From Chitinophaga pinensis (lineage in GTDB: Bacteria; Bacteroidota; Bacteroidia; Flavobacteriales_D; Crocinitomicaceae), in NCBI GenBank assembly GCA_945870115.1, contig CAMBRH010000208.1:1-6528 (forward strand): DNA of 6,528 nucleotides, read 5' to 3'. This document shows positions 6,029 to 6,528 of the stretch, piece by piece. Position numbers and translations under genes: made by a program. The stretch's first letter is position 1. Each line of letters begins with the position of its first letter. Under the pieces are notes generated by a model, which saw only the letters and a list, made by a program, of their open reading frames with translations, had not been told where the DNA came from and did no database searches.

Positions 6029-6528
6029 GTGTGTGGAATAGCAGGAATCAAATTTTTTAACAAAATTGCAACTAGCAGTGATGAAACACTGATGTTTCAA
6101 GCATTGGAGCGCCAAAAACACCGTGGACCAGACAATACAAATGTCAAAATTCAGGGAAATGCACTTTTTGGTCACAATCGTTTGTCAATTATTGATACAA
6201 ATGACCGATCAAATCAACCTTTTATGGATGAAACTGAACGCTATTGCCTTGTTTTTAATGGAGAAATTTATAATTTCCACGAACTTAAAAATGAACTTTT
6301 AGCAAAAAATTATCAGTTTAAAACATCCTCTGACACGGAAGTTTTATTTTTTCTGTTGATTGAATATAAAGTTGCTGCTTTGGAAAAATTGCGGGGTTGT
6401 TTTGCATTTTCATTCTATGACAAGCAAGAAGATTACATGCTTTTAGCAAGAGATCGCATGGGGATTAATCCCCTTTTGTATTCTTTTGATGAAAATCAAT
6501 TTGTTTATGGCTCCGAATTATTTGTTTT
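6029..6528 (+). CDS. asnB: Asparagine synthetase (glutamine-hydrolysing), N-terminal part, 3' partial
   Basis: Cytoplasmic enzyme that makes asparagine from aspartate, ATP and glutamine; about 166 residues of the class II glutamine amidotransferase (Ntn hydrolase) domain are visible and the ATP-dependent synthetase domain is beyond the window. The start is read as GTG at 6029, because the next codon (TGT, 6032) is the catalytic N-terminal cysteine of the motif (M)CGIAGI, which must be exposed after initiator removal. With Cys as residue 1, conserved elements are HRGPDN, R50 (HNRLSIID), N76-G77 (FNGEIYNF) and D101 (SSDTEV), matching the glutamine-binding Arg49, Asn74, Gly75 and Asp98 of E. coli AsnB; then RGCFAF and ARDRMGINPL, typical of AsnB rather than GlmS or PurF. 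An upstream in-frame ATG at 5993 would add 12 residues and bury the cysteine. Diverges from dacB. It could be an AsnB-like amidotransferase with another acceptor; the missing C-terminal domain would decide. Confidence 0.88.
   Translation, partial: MCGIAGIKFFNKIATSSDETLMFQALERQKHRGPDNTNVKIQGNALFGHNRLSIIDTNDRSNQPFMDETERYCLVFNGEIYNFHELKNELLAKNYQFKTSSDTEVLFFLLIEYKVAALEKLRGCFAFSFYDKQEDYMLLARDRMGINPLLYSFDENQFVYGSELFV

Noticed and set aside
5995..6063. N-terminal extension of 23 residues on DacB
   Set aside because: The extra residues precede a complete signal peptide, overlap the start of asnB on the other strand and contain no export feature.
5915..6175. 86-residue minus-strand reading frame across the dacB/asnB starts
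   Set aside because: It overlaps the conserved AsnB N-terminus and the DacB signal peptide in other frames and has no protein-like features.
1..6528. Mobile element, CRISPR array, tRNA or defence system
   Set aside because: No long direct or inverted repeats, transposase or integrase motifs, spaced repeats or cloverleaf-like sequences were found, and coding DNA fills almost the whole window.

Overview
The window is AT-rich, bacterial and gene-dense, and almost certainly comes from Bacteroidota, probably Flavobacteriales. Four things point there: a type IX secretion (T9SS) C-terminal sorting domain on the first protein, a Bacteroidota-style SPOR-like domain on the third, Lys/Asn/Ile-rich proteins with very AT-biased codons, and start codons without Shine-Dalgarno sequences but with TAnnTTTG motifs upstream. 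The species cannot be fixed from this window.

Layout. Positions 1-2082 (+) hold the 3' part of a secreted M14 zinc carboxypeptidase with a beta-sandwich domain and a T9SS sorting domain; its N-terminus lies outside the window. Positions 2122-3198 (+) encode a secreted protein of unknown function built from about nine divergent 35-residue repeats, probably a beta-propeller or similar beta fold. Positions 3257-4486 (+) encode a secreted, largely helical protein ending in a SPOR-like domain. Eleven bases later, converging from the other strand, is dacB (4498-5994, -), a PBP4-type D-alanyl-D-alanine carboxypeptidase/endopeptidase. Diverging from it, and running off the right edge, is an asnB-type asparagine synthetase (6029-6528, +), read here from a GTG start so that the catalytic cysteine follows the initiator residue.

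How the genes may work together. Four of the five products carry export signals or sorting domains, so the theme is the cell envelope and extracellular space: a secreted peptidase, a repeat protein, a possibly peptidoglycan-associated SPOR protein and a peptidoglycan-trimming enzyme. The three left-hand genes are co-directional, but TAnnTTTG motifs precede the second and third, so they may not form one strict operon. The asnB gene may be ordinary asparagine biosynthesis; its position beside dacB permits, but does not prove, a role in peptidoglycan amidation.

No tRNA, rRNA, CRISPR array, insertion sequence, integrase or phage gene was seen, and no intergenic gap exceeds 60 bases. I found no clear sign of a new defence or mobile system. 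The least explained items are the nine-repeat protein, the SPOR-like protein and the compact dacB/asnB divergent start region.
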